64,000 bases of DNA, from the NCBI GenBank assembly GCA_031362985.1, contig JANLTO010000004.1, positions 20,866 to 84,865 of the forward strand. Reading direction: 5' to 3'. How positions within the stretch are numbered: the first letter of the stretch is position 1; the number at the start of each line of letters is the position of its first letter. Made by a program: the position numbers and the translations under genes. Of the stretch, positions 18,736-28,291 are shown one piece after another. This DNA is from SHZL01 sp031362985. Lineage in GTDB: Bacteria; Pseudomonadota; Gammaproteobacteria; Xanthomonadales; SZUA-36. A model generated the notes under the pieces. It was not told the origin of the DNA, made no database searches, and worked only from the letters and a program-made list of their open reading frames with translations.

Positions 18736-19380
18736 TTATCCCTGGCCGGACAACTCCGCCCGCAGATTATCCAGGTAATTCCGCATCAGGCTGGCGCGGC
18801 GTTCCGCCTCAGCCCGCCCGGCGGAGGTCTGCATGGTCGCGGGCAGTCGCAACAGCTTGGCGTAAAAGTGATCCAGCGTGTATCTGGAATCATCCGGCTC
18901 ACGCGTATCGCAAAAAGGATCGATGAGGCTGAACAGGGGCCGGTTCAGGCGGCCTCCAACCAGCAGGCAGCGGGCAATGCCAATGGCGCCCAGCGAATCA
19001 AGGCGGTCGCCATCCTGTACGACCCGGGCTTCAAGAGAGCGGGTTGGAACTGCGGCAGAATAGCTGTGGGCTTCAATCGCATGATAGACATCAGCCAGCC
19101 ATTCCTGCGGATAATCAATGCCGTCGAGAAAGTCGACCGCAGCCTTGGCAGCTAGCTTGGAGCCCTGGGCCCGCCAGGGGCTGTCTTTGGCCACCGCTAC
19201 GCAGTCATGCAGCCACGCGGCCGGTAGCGTAATCCAGGGGTTGGCATCCTCGGAACGCGTGAGCGCCGCGACATTGGTCACGACCCGGGTCACGTGGCTG
19301 ATGTCGTGGGCCGCGTCAGCAGCCTCTACTGCAGTCATGAAATCGCGGCAGCGATCCTGCAACTTCTCGAGCGTCATCAA
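18736..19380 (-). CDS. HD-domain phosphohydrolase
   Basis: HD proteins use a His/Asp metal centre to cleave phosphate esters. The motifs are H-DISHVTRV near residue 26, the HD doublet in AAWLHDCVA near 70, and a conserved downstream Asp in VVQDGDRLDSLGAIGIAR. This arrangement resembles the YedJ/YpgQ group, which includes nucleotide pyrophosphohydrolases. The start overlaps the end of rluB by 4 bases, so it is the last gene of the operon yciO-like/scpA/scpB/rluB. Substrate unknown. Confidence 0.8.
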   Translation of the reverse strand: MMTLEKLQDRCRDFMTAVEAADAAHDISHVTRVVTNVAALTRSEDANPWITLPAAWLHDCVAVAKDSPWRAQGSKLAAKAAVDFLDGIDYPQEWLADVYHAIEAHSYSAAVPTRSLEARVVQDGDRLDSLGAIGIARCLLVGGRLNRPLFSLIDPFCDTREPDDSRYTLDHFYAKLLRLPATMQTSAGRAEAERRASLMRNYLDNLRAELSGQG

Positions 19381-20531
19381 CGACCGGTCTTTTTGGTGCG
19401 CGAAGGAATGCGTCGGCCCGGACCTGCGGGTGAGCCGGGTTTGCTACCCGGGCGTGCACTTCGCGGCATAGCCGGTTTTGTCGTTCTGGCAGCCGTTCTT
19501 GCTGCAGGTGCATCCCGTTTGTTTGTTCGTTGCGCTGGCTTATAGGTACGGGCAGCCGGTTTGGTGGCGTGGCTGCCACCGTGTTTCCGGCCCGCCTTGC
19601 CACGCTCCCTGACTGGCTCCAGCTTCAGTGGCGCCGCTGCCGCAGACAGTTTGACATCATGGCGCAGAATCCTGTGATCACGCCCAGTCACTTCCGCAAA
19701 TCGGCCAACTTTTAATCCCTTGGGCAGCCGGGCAGCGCCGTAGCGCACGCGTTTCAAACGGCTGACCATGCAACCTACTGACTCCCACAAGCGCCGCACC
19801 TCGCGATTGCGGCCCTCAAGCAGGGTTACCTGGAACCATTGGTTGCCAGTCGCGCTGGGCATGCGCTGGATATCGCTGAAGCGGGCATGGCCATCGTCCA
19901 AAGCAACGCCTTCTTTCAGCTGGTCCACCTGTTCGTCGCTGACCATGCCACGAATGCGGCACACGTACTCGCGATCGACCTGGTTCGACGGGTGCATCAA
20001 GGCATTGGCGAGTTCACCATCCGTGGTCAGCAACAGCAGGCCCGTGGTGTTGATATCCAGCCGCCCGACGGCCACCCAGCGGGCATTCTCTACCCAGGGC
20101 ATGTGGTCGAATACGGTCGGCCTGCCATCCGGATCGCTGCGGGTGGTGACTTCCCCTTCCGGCTTGTTGTAAATGAGGGTGCGGTGTTCCGCTATCGCAG
20201 CGGTGACCTGCCATTCCTGGTCGCGAAACTGGATGCGGTCGCCGGGTTTAACGGCGCGGCCCAACTCCGCCTTGCTGCCGTTGACCAGCACGGCGCCTTC
20301 GGTAATCTGTTTTTCTATGGAACGGCGTGAGCCTAATCCCGCACCCGCCATGACTTTATGCAAGCGCTCCGTGCCTGGTTCGGTCTTGAGTTCGGTTCCA
20401 GGTTTTGCCCGGGGTTCAGTTCCGGGGTTGGCTTTCGGCCTGGTCTTAGCCTGGGTCCGGGGCTTGGGCCCAGGCGGCGAAGATGGGGCATTCTCACGGC
20501 TTTCCTTGCCGGGTCGGCGGGTATTTTTCAC
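19377..20531 (-). CDS. rluB: 23S rRNA pseudouridine(2605) synthase RluB
   Basis: RluB converts U2605 of 23S rRNA to pseudouridine. An S4 RNA-binding domain (RLHKVMAGAGLGSRRS onward) begins near residue 58. The catalytic Asp lies in VGRLDINTTGLLLLTTDGELA. Both ends carry unusual low-complexity basic tails: about 55 Lys/Pro/Gly-rich residues before the S4 domain and about 90 Lys/Arg/Pro/Ala-rich residues after the catalytic domain, likely RNA-binding or disordered. It follows scpB, as in many Proteobacteria, with a 4-base overlap. Confidence 0.92.
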   Translation of the reverse strand: MKNTRRPGKESRENAPSSPPGPKPRTQAKTRPKANPGTEPRAKPGTELKTEPGTERLHKVMAGAGLGSRRSIEKQITEGAVLVNGSKAELGRAVKPGDRIQFRDQEWQVTAAIAEHRTLIYNKPEGEVTTRSDPDGRPTVFDHMPWVENARWVAVGRLDINTTGLLLLTTDGELANALMHPSNQVDREYVCRIRGMVSDEQVDQLKEGVALDDGHARFSDIQRMPSATGNQWFQVTLLEGRNREVRRLWESVGCMVSRLKRVRYGAARLPKGLKVGRFAEVTGRDHRILRHDVKLSAAAAPLKLEPVRERGKAGRKHGGSHATKPAARTYKPAQRTNKRDAPAARTAARTTKPAMPRSARPGSKPGSPAGPGRRIPSRTKKTGR

Positions 20532-21232
20532 GAATTGGACTCGCCGCTATCTTCAGGCTCTTCGATGTGGCTTGCATGGCCATGATCAGCAAGTTCGTTG
20601 GGTTCGGATTCACTTTCCGGCGTGCCCGGGTCGAAATCCAGTTCCGGCTCCAGGGTTTCCATGTCGCGAATTTCCGCCAGGGTCGGAAGCTCGTCCAGCG
20701 TGTTCAGGTTGAAGTAATCCAGAAAGGCCCTGGTTGTGCCGAACAGAGCCGGCTTGCCGGGCACATCACGGTGCCCGACCACGCGAATCCACTCCCTTTC
20801 CTGCAAGGTGCGGATGATGTTGGAGCGCACTGAAACGCCACGCACTTCTTCGATCTCTCCGCGGGTAATGGGTTGACGGTAGGCGATCATCGCCAGTGTT
20901 TCCAGCAAGGCGCGCGAGTAGCGCTGCGGCCGTTCTTCCCACAATCTGGATATCCACGGGAGCAGGGACGGGCGAGTTTGCAGGCGGTAACCTGAAGCGA
21001 CTTCAACCAGCTCAATGCCGCGGCCGGCGAGATCTCCCTTTAGTTCGTCCAATGCTTTGCTGATCTGTTCCATGCTGTAGGCCTCGTCGGCAGCGAACAG
21101 CGATACCAACTGATTCGCGCTGAGGGGCCCGCCGGCCGCCAGCAGCAGGGCTTCGATGATGTGCTTCAATGGCGGCGTCGAGTCAGTGTCGTCCGACACG
21201 GAAATATCTCTGGCGGAATCAGTGTTATTCAA
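20528..21232 (-). CDS. scpB: Segregation and condensation protein ScpB
   Basis: ScpB dimers bind ScpA and form the kleisin subcomplex of the SMC condensin. The two winged-helix domains are evident: IIEALLLAAGGPLSANQLVSL near residue 25 and ALLETLAMIAYRQPITRGEIEEVRGV near 108. The family-typical GKPALFGTT and a C-terminal acidic tail follow. It overlaps scpA by 8 bases. The SMC partner gene is in this window at 24.1 kb. Confidence 0.93.
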   Translation of the reverse strand: MNNTDSARDISVSDDTDSTPPLKHIIEALLLAAGGPLSANQLVSLFAADEAYSMEQISKALDELKGDLAGRGIELVEVASGYRLQTRPSLLPWISRLWEERPQRYSRALLETLAMIAYRQPITRGEIEEVRGVSVRSNIIRTLQEREWIRVVGHRDVPGKPALFGTTRAFLDYFNLNTLDELPTLAEIRDMETLEPELDFDPGTPESESEPNELADHGHASHIEEPEDSGESNS

Positions 21233-22073
21233 GGGGCACCTCTGCAGCGCCGGGGCGCTTGATGTAAATCAGGCCGAAGGGTTTGTTTTGCACCATGTCA
21301 ACGAGGTGCTCGCGCAGCAATTCCATCAAGGCAAGAAACGTCACGATTACGCCCATGCGGCCTTCTTCGACGGTAAAAAATTCCGGAAACTCCAGGTAGG
21401 GCCGTTCACGCAGGCGCTCAATGATAGCGCCCATGCGCTCCCGCACCGACAAAGGCTCATTGCGTACCTGGTGGTGGCTGAACAGCTCAGCACGGTTCAA
21501 AACATCGCGCAGGGCCAGCAACATATCCTTGAGGTCGATTTCCGGCGGGATGCTTATGGCCTTGCGTTCTTCTACCCATGCTTCCAGCACCGCAAAATCC
21601 CGCTCGGCCCGAGGCAGGTTTTCCAGGTCTTCAGCGGCTTGTTTGAAGCGCTCATATTCCTGCAAGCGACGCACCAGTTCGGCACGTGGGTCTTCTTCTA
21701 CCCCAGCCTCTGTCGACGGCCTGGGCAGCAGCATGCGCGACTTGATTTCAGCGAGTATGGCAGCCATCACCAGGTATTCCGCAGCGAGTTCAAACTGCAA
21801 CTCGTCCAGCAATTCGATGTAGGCCATGTACTGCCGGGTAATTTCCGCGATGGGAATGTCCAGGACATCCAGGTTCTGGCGCCGGATCAGGTACAGCAGC
21901 AGGTCCAGTGGGCCTTCGAAGGCATCGAGAAAAACTTCCAGTGCATCCGGTGGAATATACAAATCCAGCGGCATCCTGGTGTAAGGCTGTCCCTGCACCA
22001 CGGCAAAGGGCATTTCTTCCTGCTGCACTGCCGCAGGTTCCGGGTTGGTCATTATGTGTGCAGGGGTTTCCAC
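21225..22073 (-). CDS. scpA: Segregation and condensation protein ScpA (kleisin)
   Basis: ScpA bridges the head and neck of the SMC dimer. The signature FEGPLDLLLYLIRRQNLDVLDIPI lies near residue 52 (quoted only as FEGPLDLLLYLI), with YLVMAAILAEIKSRMLLP following and a winged helix at the C-terminus. The GTG at 22073 is favoured because a GAG lies 8-10 bases upstream. The alternative ATG at 22052 has no ribosome site. It is coupled to scpB. Confidence 0.92.
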   Translation of the reverse strand: METPAHIMTNPEPAAVQQEEMPFAVVQGQPYTRMPLDLYIPPDALEVFLDAFEGPLDLLLYLIRRQNLDVLDIPIAEITRQYMAYIELLDELQFELAAEYLVMAAILAEIKSRMLLPRPSTEAGVEEDPRAELVRRLQEYERFKQAAEDLENLPRAERDFAVLEAWVEERKAISIPPEIDLKDMLLALRDVLNRAELFSHHQVRNEPLSVRERMGAIIERLRERPYLEFPEFFTVEEGRMGVIVTFLALMELLREHLVDMVQNKPFGLIYIKRPGAAEVPLE

Positions 22074-22099
22074 AGATATCTCGTAAAGCAGGTACGCGA

Positions 22100-22714
22100 T
22101 CAGAAGTCTATCACGCCATGCCCCTGGCGCAGGATCACCGGTTGATCTCCGCTGAGGTCGACCAGCGTGCTTGGCTCCAGCAGACAGTCCCCGGCATCGA
22201 CAAACAGGTCGACCATGCCGTGGACTGCGTCATACAGATCTTCGCTGTCCATGATTTCGTCCGGGGTGTCGGGCAAGATCAGGGAGGAACTGAGCAGGGG
22301 TTCGTCCATGGCGTTGATAATGGCCTGCACCACGGCGTGGTCCGGGATGCGGATGCCGATCGTGCGGTTCTTCCTCTGCTGCACGGACTTGGGAACGTTG
22401 CTGCTGGCCGGGAGTATGAAGGTAAAAGGGCCGGGCGTGAATTGCCGAATCAGCCGGTAATTCTGGTTATCCACCCGGGCGAGCTTGCTCACATCCGACA
22501 GGGTGCGGCAACAATAGGTAAAGTGGTGGCGCTGATCCAGTTGCCGAATGCGTATGACCTGCTCCTGCGCTTTGCGGTTGCCCGAGCGCCATCCCAGCGC
22601 ATAACCGGAGTCGGTGGGATAAGCAATCAAACCACCCCGCACCAACACGCCGGCGATGTGATCAATGTGGCGGGGATTAAGTCCCTGCAGCCGTACTTCA
22701 AGCCGTTCGCTCAT
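22100..22714 (-). CDS. YciO-type Sua5/YrdC family protein
   Basis: The protein has the YrdC fold with GGLIAYPTDSGYALGW near residue 27, FTPGPFTFILPAS near 93 and IGIRIPDH near 120. This matches the YciO branch, a relative of the L-threonylcarbamoyladenylate synthase. It is 204 residues with no Sua5 C-terminal domain. YciO-type proteins usually do not replace TsaC, so the role in tRNA modification is uncertain. It is the first gene of the scpAB-rluB operon, 26 bases upstream of scpA. Confidence 0.88.
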   Translation of the reverse strand: MSERLEVRLQGLNPRHIDHIAGVLVRGGLIAYPTDSGYALGWRSGNRKAQEQVIRIRQLDQRHHFTYCCRTLSDVSKLARVDNQNYRLIRQFTPGPFTFILPASSNVPKSVQQRKNRTIGIRIPDHAVVQAIINAMDEPLLSSSLILPDTPDEIMDSEDLYDAVHGMVDLFVDAGDCLLEPSTLVDLSGDQPVILRQGHGVIDF

Positions 22715-22840
22715 AAGAAAATCCGTTTACTGCTCTGGCGCCGTGCAACGGATCATTCTAAAGCAGCCTGCCAGACCGGAACAGGGGCGCGATGCAATGC
22801 CCTTGTGCAGCTATACCCTTGCACGTAAGCTGTCGCCCCC

Positions 22841-23143
22841 ATGTGGTATGCCATTTATTCAACCGACCGCAAAAACAGCCTGGAACACCGCCTCGCAGCC
22901 CGATCGGAACACCGGGCACGCTTACAGGCCTTGCTGGATGAGGGACGGTTGTTGCTCTGCGGCCCCCGTCCTGCAATCGACTCTGATGACCCCGGTCCTG
23001 CCGGTTACCTGGGCTCCCTGGTCGTGGCCCGTTTTGAATCCCTGCAGCAGGCTCAGGCATGGGCGGATGCCGATCCATATGTCGCCATTGGCGTTTATGA
23101 AAAAATCGAGGTTTCGCCTTTCACCCGGGTCATGCCGCAGTGA
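22841..23143 (+). CDS. YciI family protein
   Basis: This is a 100-residue alpha/beta-barrel dimer-type protein of the YciI family, recognised by MWYAIYSTDR at the N-terminus, LLLCGPRPAIDSDD with the conserved His/Asp region, and the terminal ADADPYVAIGVYEKIEVSPF. Members are proposed to act as small enzymes, but the function in vivo is not established. The stop overlaps the GTG start of the BolA-like gene by 4 bases. It is divergent from the yciO-like gene, a neighbourhood often kept in Gammaproteobacteria. Confidence 0.88.
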   Translation: MWYAIYSTDRKNSLEHRLAARSEHRARLQALLDEGRLLLCGPRPAIDSDDPGPAGYLGSLVVARFESLQQAQAWADADPYVAIGVYEKIEVSPFTRVMPQ

Positions 23144-23415
23144 ATGCTGAACAACGCATACAGCAGATCCGACAACGGCTGAACCTGGCCCTGCAGCCGC
23201 AATCCCTTGAAGTCATTGATGAAGGACATTTGCATCGCGGGCATGAAGGAGCCAAAGACGGTCGCGGGCATTTCCGCCTGAAGATCGTGTCCGGAGAGTT
23301 CGTCGGGAAAACCATGGTGCAGCGTCATCGTCTGGTGTACCAGGCTATGGGCGAACTAATGCAAAGTGATATTCACGCCCTGGCTATCGATGCATCGGCG
23401 CCTGACAGCCCCTGA
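23140..23415 (+). CDS. BolA family protein
   Basis: BolA-like proteins bind [2Fe-2S] clusters together with monothiol glutaredoxins, and some bind DNA. The class II KH-like fold is recognisable, with LEVIDEGHLHRGHEGAKDGR, FRLKIVSGEFVGKTMVQRHRLVYQAM and a C-terminal HALAIDASAP. The conserved His in MVQRHRLVY is a probable cluster ligand. The start is GTG at 23140, overlapping the yciI stop. It has no Cys in the loop, so it resembles true BolA rather than a fused form. Confidence 0.88.
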   Translation: MNAEQRIQQIRQRLNLALQPQSLEVIDEGHLHRGHEGAKDGRGHFRLKIVSGEFVGKTMVQRHRLVYQAMGELMQSDIHALAIDASAPDSP

Positions 23416-23449
23416 CAAACCATGACACCGCAGCGCTGCGTAAGGAAAT

Positions 23450-23821
23450 TCAGAGCGGTCGCCAGTCGGGAGCGCGGTGCTCGGCAGTCACAGTGGTATA
23501 CACTCCGCCGCGCACGTTAAATATGGCTTTAAGGCGGACGTAACGCGGATTCAGGGCAGCAACCAGGTCATCGAGGATGCGGTTGGTGAGGTCTTCGTGA
23601 AAACCTCCCTGTTCACGGTAGCTCCACAGGTATAATTTCCACGACTTGAGTTCAACACAGTGTCCTGCTGGAATGTACTTCAGCTTCAGAGTGGCAAAAT
23701 CGGGTTGCCCGGTTTTCGGGCAGAGGCAGGTGAATTCTGGAGACTCGATCCGGATGGTATAATCCCGGGCAGGCTTGGGGTTGGGGAAGACCTCCAGTTC
23801 GGCGCTTGGTCTGGTGCCCAT
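23450..23821 (-). CDS. queF: 7-cyano-7-deazaguanine reductase QueF (short type)
   Basis: QueF reduces preQ0 to preQ1 with NADPH in queuosine synthesis. At 123 residues it is the unimodular type. The catalytic Cys is in SPEFTCLCPKTGQPDF, and the QueF signature follows as ELKSWKLYLWSYREQGGFHEDLTN with the catalytic-pocket Glu and His. E. coli and other enterics usually have a long bimodular YqcD form, so this short type is a lineage clue. It is transcribed away from smc. Confidence 0.92.
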   Translation of the reverse strand: MGTRPSAELEVFPNPKPARDYTIRIESPEFTCLCPKTGQPDFATLKLKYIPAGHCVELKSWKLYLWSYREQGGFHEDLTNRILDDLVAALNPRYVRLKAIFNVRGGVYTTVTAEHRAPDWRPL

Positions 23822-24074
23822 GGTAGCTCCTGAAAATTAAGAGAATTATGCAGAGAATCCCTGTTCTGTTCGTGCATGCACAGTTCCGCAACAGCCCGGG
23901 TTTCACTAACGAAAATCAACAAGCGACGCAGTTTAGCCACTTCATGACGAACAATTCAATGTTATATCGCAACGGCGCGAAGATTGCCGATGCCTGCTGT
24001 GCCACGCCAGGCCAGCCCGGATTGGCTGCTGCGACGGGGCGCCGCGACATGCTGGTGCAGGCGGAGGCGCGCCC

Positions 24075-27000
24075 ATGCGTCTGACAGCGGTCAAACTGGC
24101 GGGTTTCAAGTCCTTTGTTGATCCCACGACTTTTCTCGCGCCGACCAACCTGACCGGCATTGTCGGTCCGAATGGCTGCGGCAAGTCCAACATCATCGAC
24201 GCCGTACGTTGGGTCATGGGGGAAGGTTCGGCCAAGATGCTGCGCGGCGACAACATGGCCGACGTAATTTTCAAAGGCTCAGCCACGCGCAAACCGGTTG
24301 GCACTGCCACGGTAGAACTGGTATTTGATAATTCGGCCGGGCGTGTCGGCGGCCAGTTCGCCGGATACAACGAAATTTCCGTCAAGCGACAGGTCTCACG
24401 CGACGGCGTTTCTGTGTATTACCTCAACGGCACCCGTTGCCGGCGCAGGGATGTTCGCGACTTGTTCCTGGGCACTGGTCTGGGCTCACGCAGTTATTCC
24501 ATTATCGAACAGGGCATGATTTCCGAGGTGGTGGACGCACGGCCGGAGGAAATTCGCGCTCATCTTGAAGAAGCAGCCGGAATTTCCAGGTACAAAGAAC
24601 GCCGGCATGAAACCGAGAATCGCATTGCCCACACACGCGATAACCTGTCGCGGCTCGCAGACCTGCGCGAAGAAGTCGGCAAACAACTGGGCCGTTTGCA
24701 GAGACAGGCAGCGGCAGCGCGCCGCTACAGCCGGTTGATGCAGGAAAAACGCGAGCTGGAAGCGCGCCTGATCACGCTGCGCTGGAGCAGCTTGAAAGAG
24801 TCTGCCGAGCAGGGCTTGTTGGGATTGGGCAAGCAGGAAACCCTGCTGCAGGAAAGCATCGCCGCGCAGCGGGCGGCTGAAGCAGCGCTGGAAACCATTC
24901 ACCAGCAACAGGGCCAGGCCAGCGAGAAGTTTAGCGAAGTGCAGGGCGGGATTTATGCGGTAGGTAGCGAGATTGCCCGGTTGGAGCAGGCCATTCAACA
25001 CGCGCGCGAGCTCAGGGCCCGGCAGAAAGAAGAATTTGCCGAAACCACTGCAGCATTGCATGACCTTGAGAAACACATGGTGCTGGATCGGGTGCATGTT
25101 GAAGACCTTACGCAGTCACTGGCGCAGGTTGAGCCCGAACTGCAGCAGGCTACCACTGCAGAAGCGCTTGCCACCGATGCGGTGACGACTGCGGAAGCTG
25201 CAGTGCAGGAATGGCAGGAGCAGTTTGCCAGCCATCACCAGCGCAGTGCGGAATGTCAGCGGGAAGCAGACCTCAAGCGCGCCGAAGCAGCAAACCTCGA
25301 CCAGCGCATGCTGCAGTCCAGTCGGCGGCTGGAGGTGTTGCGCGCTGAGACCGAGGGTGTTGACACCGTGCGGACGGTCGAAGCCCTGCAAGCCCTGGAA
25401 GGGGAGGCGGCGCAGATTGCCACCAACGAAGCGGGCAAGCAGCAAGAACTTGATGCGCTGCGGCTGGATTTTGAGCAGCGCCAGCTCAGGCTGCGGGAAC
25501 AGGAGGCAAGCGTACAGCAGAGCCAACGCGATTTGCATACCCGCGAAGGCCGGCTGGAATCCCTCGTGGCGTTACAGCAGGCCGCCCTGGCAGGCGAAGC
25601 CAATGGGCAATGGTTGAAAGACCAGGGGCTGGACATGGCTCCGCGGCTGGCCAAGGCCATCAAGGTTACCCGGGGCTGGGAAATTGCCGTGGAAACCGTG
25701 CTGGGACAGTGGCTGCAGGCAGTTACTGCCAGGGCAGATGCAGACCGGGTCAGGGCTTTCGCCGATGCGCAGGACTCCAGGCTCGACCTGGTGGACGACT
25801 CGCTCGGAAAGGTCATGGCCCAGCCCGGCACCTTGGCCGAATTCGTGCGCGGGCCGGATGCCATCATTGCCTGGCTGAACAAAGTGCGCGTTACCCAATC
25901 AATGGAACTCGCCTGGGAATCGCGCACTGAGTTGCACAACGGTACATCGTTCATCACCCGCAGCGGAGAATGGCTGGGCGACGGCTGGCTGCGTGTTGCC
26001 CGCGGCAAGGCCGGGGAAGACGGGATGCTCAGCCGTGAGCAAGCCATAGCAGAATTGCAGGATGGCATTGCCGTGCTGGGCGCAGCAGTGGCAAAGCACC
26101 TCGCAGGCAACCAGGCCGAACAGGCTGAGCTCAGCGGGCTGCAGCAGAAAATTCAGGACGTGCAGCTTGAAGTTACGGGCCAGCACCGCCGGCACAGCGA
26201 GCTTGCAGGACAAGCGCAAAGTCGTCGCTCCAACCTGCAATTGATGCAGGATCGCCAGGGCGCGATTGCAGCAGAAGTGTTGGAGCTGGAGCAACAAAAC
26301 GGGCAAGACAGTCAGGCTGTGCGCCTGGCGCGTGCCCGGCTGGGGACACTGCTTGCAGACCTGGTTGCGATAAAGCAGGAGCGTGACCAGCTGGACGGCC
26401 GTCGCGCCGAACTGATGGGTCGTCGTGACGCAGCCCGAACCGCCTTGCATCAAGCGCGCGAACAGCGCCATGAACTGGCGCTCAAGGCGGAATCCCGGCG
26501 TGCCAGTCTGGATTCGTTGCGCCAGTCATTACAGCGCATGGACACCCAGTTCAGTCAATTGCAATTGCGCCACCTCAATCTGAGTGAACAGGTCGCCATG
26601 GCTGAGCGACCGGACCATGGCCAGTCCGGGGAAATGGAAGGCCTGCTGGCGCGCAAGGTCGCAACGGAACTCAGGTTGGGCGACGCACGCAGGGCCCTGG
26701 AACAACTGGAAGAACGCTACCGCGAACAGGATGCTGCGCGGCAGGCCGCGATACTGAAATCGGACGAAATACGACACCAGCTGGAACACGCCCGCTTGCA
26801 GCAACAGGAAGTTGAGTTGAACGCGCGCGCGCTTGCACGCCAGGTTGAGCAGCTCGGCGGGGAGGTGCAAGCCCTGCTTGAGTCCATACCTCCCGACGCT
26901 GACGTTGCCCAGTGGGAAAACGAAGTGGCGTCTCTGCAGGATGCCATCACTCGCCTCGAGCCGGTAAACCTGGCGGCCATAGACGAATTCGAGGAAGAGA

Positions 27001-27569
27001 AAAAGCGCAAGGAGTACCTGGACGCCCAGGACCTGGATCTGAACCAGGCCCTGGCAACCCTGGAGGAAGCCATCGCCAAAATCGATCGCAAGACGCGCAC
27101 CCGTTTCAAGGAAACGTTTGAGCGCGTGAACAAGGGCGTACAGGAGCTGTTTCCGCGCTTGTTCGGCGGCGGCCATGGCTACCTCGAGATGACCGACGAT
27201 GACCTGCTCACGGCCGGTGTGGCCATCATGGCGCGACCCCCGGGCAAGCGGGTCAGCAACATTCACCTTTTGTCCGGTGGTGAGAAAGCCCTGACCGCCG
27301 TGGCGTTTGTATTTGCAATCTTCCAGCTCAACCCGGCGCCGTTCTGCCTGCTGGACGAAGTTGACGCGCCCCTGGATGATAGCAATGTCGTGCGTTTTTC
27401 CAGTATGGTTAAGGAGCTGTCCGAAACCGTGCAGTTCATCTTCGTGACGCACAACAAAATCACCATGGAGATGGCGCACCAGATGAGTGGTGTAACCATG
27501 CGCGAGCCGGGGGTGTCGCGCCTGGTCCAGGTCGACATCAATGAGGCAGCCAGGCTGGCTGCAAGTTAA
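24075..27569 (+). CDS. smc: Chromosome partition protein SMC
   Basis: SMC is the ATPase of the condensin that compacts and segregates the chromosome with ScpA/ScpB. Walker A is GPNGCGKSN near residue 32. Coiled coil runs from about 165 to 500 and 660 to 1000, separated by a hinge near 510-640 (VTRGWEIAVETVLGQWLQAV region). The ABC signature LSGGEKALTAVAF and Walker B CLLDEVDAPLDD are near the C-terminus. At 1164 residues it is full length. An SMC/ScpAB system instead of MukBEF argues against an enteric host. zipA follows after 8 bases. Confidence 0.96.
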   Translation: MRLTAVKLAGFKSFVDPTTFLAPTNLTGIVGPNGCGKSNIIDAVRWVMGEGSAKMLRGDNMADVIFKGSATRKPVGTATVELVFDNSAGRVGGQFAGYNEISVKRQVSRDGVSVYYLNGTRCRRRDVRDLFLGTGLGSRSYSIIEQGMISEVVDARPEEIRAHLEEAAGISRYKERRHETENRIAHTRDNLSRLADLREEVGKQLGRLQRQAAAARRYSRLMQEKRELEARLITLRWSSLKESAEQGLLGLGKQETLLQESIAAQRAAEAALETIHQQQGQASEKFSEVQGGIYAVGSEIARLEQAIQHARELRARQKEEFAETTAALHDLEKHMVLDRVHVEDLTQSLAQVEPELQQATTAEALATDAVTTAEAAVQEWQEQFASHHQRSAECQREADLKRAEAANLDQRMLQSSRRLEVLRAETEGVDTVRTVEALQALEGEAAQIATNEAGKQQELDALRLDFEQRQLRLREQEASVQQSQRDLHTREGRLESLVALQQAALAGEANGQWLKDQGLDMAPRLAKAIKVTRGWEIAVETVLGQWLQAVTARADADRVRAFADAQDSRLDLVDDSLGKVMAQPGTLAEFVRGPDAIIAWLNKVRVTQSMELAWESRTELHNGTSFITRSGEWLGDGWLRVARGKAGEDGMLSREQAIAELQDGIAVLGAAVAKHLAGNQAEQAELSGLQQKIQDVQLEVTGQHRRHSELAGQAQSRRSNLQLMQDRQGAIAAEVLELEQQNGQDSQAVRLARARLGTLLADLVAIKQERDQLDGRRAELMGRRDAARTALHQAREQRHELALKAESRRASLDSLRQSLQRMDTQFSQLQLRHLNLSEQVAMAERPDHGQSGEMEGLLARKVATELRLGDARRALEQLEERYREQDAARQAAILKSDEIRHQLEHARLQQQEVELNARALARQVEQLGGEVQALLESIPPDADVAQWENEVASLQDAITRLEPVNLAAIDEFEEEKKRKEYLDAQDLDLNQALATLEEAIAKIDRKTRTRFKETFERVNKGVQELFPRLFGGGHGYLEMTDDDLLTAGVAIMARPPGKRVSNIHLLSGGEKALTAVAFVFAIFQLNPAPFCLLDEVDAPLDDSNVVRFSSMVKELSETVQFIFVTHNKITMEMAHQMSGVTMREPGVSRLVQVDINEAARLAAS

Positions 27570-27577
27570 GGCTTATC

Positions 27578-28291
27578 ATGGATGCTGCAACGTTGAGATG
27601 GACCATTATTGTCATTGGGGTATTGATCCTTGCAGCTATTTTCCTGTTCGGCCACCCCGAGAAAAAGCGCAGCCCAAAGGCTTCGCGACGCAAAGCCCGG
27701 GCTGCGGCAGAGCGCCTGGAGCCTACCCTGGAAGATGGCTCGGGAAGTCCCGCGAAGGGTTCTGTGCCGGAGTTGACCGGCCAGGGCGAATTGCCCATCA
27801 ACCAGGGCGCGCCTGCCGTAGCAGCAGCACCCCGGGTTTCACGCAAACCGACCGGACCGCCGCCGGAGAAAATCGTTACCCTGTTTTTGCTGGCCCGCTC
27901 CAAGCACATTATCGGTGGCGCTGACCTGTTGCAGGCTGCGCTCAAGACTGGCCTGGTGCTCGGCGATATGGACATTTTCCATCGCCATGCGGAAGGTGCG
28001 GAACAGCCCATCCTCAGCATGGCCAACGCAGTCAAACCCGGTACATTCGACAAGGATGCCTGGAACACGTTTGAGACAACTGGTCTGGCCTTGTTCATGA
28101 CCTTGCCCGGACCAATCCTGGCGCTGGATGCCTGGGATATGCTGCTCGCTACCGCGCGAAGGATGGCCGAAATTCTTCAGGCCGACTTGTTCGATGACAC
28201 TCACCAGCCCCTGATACGCCAGGCAGAAGCAAAGATCCGCGAGGAAATGCGCTCCTATGACCGTGGACGGGCCAGGCAAACTTTTGTCTAG
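27578..28291 (+). CDS. zipA: Cell division protein ZipA
   Basis: ZipA anchors FtsZ to the inner membrane at the division septum. A membrane helix (WTIIVIGVLILAAIFLFG, residues 7-24) is followed by a short basic/Pro/Ala-rich linker of about 85 residues and the C-terminal FtsZ-binding domain (about 95-235, starting EKIVTLFLLARSKHIIGG). It is 237 residues, shorter than E. coli ZipA because the linker is short. It overlaps the ligA start. ZipA is restricted to Gammaproteobacteria, which supports the taxonomic call. Confidence 0.92.
   Translation: MDAATLRWTIIVIGVLILAAIFLFGHPEKKRSPKASRRKARAAAERLEPTLEDGSGSPAKGSVPELTGQGELPINQGAPAVAAAPRVSRKPTGPPPEKIVTLFLLARSKHIIGGADLLQAALKTGLVLGDMDIFHRHAEGAEQPILSMANAVKPGTFDKDAWNTFETTGLALFMTLPGPILALDAWDMLLATARRMAEILQADLFDDTHQPLIRQAEAKIREEMRSYDRGRARQTFV

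Noticed and set aside
23848..24084. 78-residue plus-strand ORF between queF and smc
   Set aside because: It has no ribosome site, overlaps the smc start and its translation has no protein-like pattern. The gap more likely holds divergent promoters.
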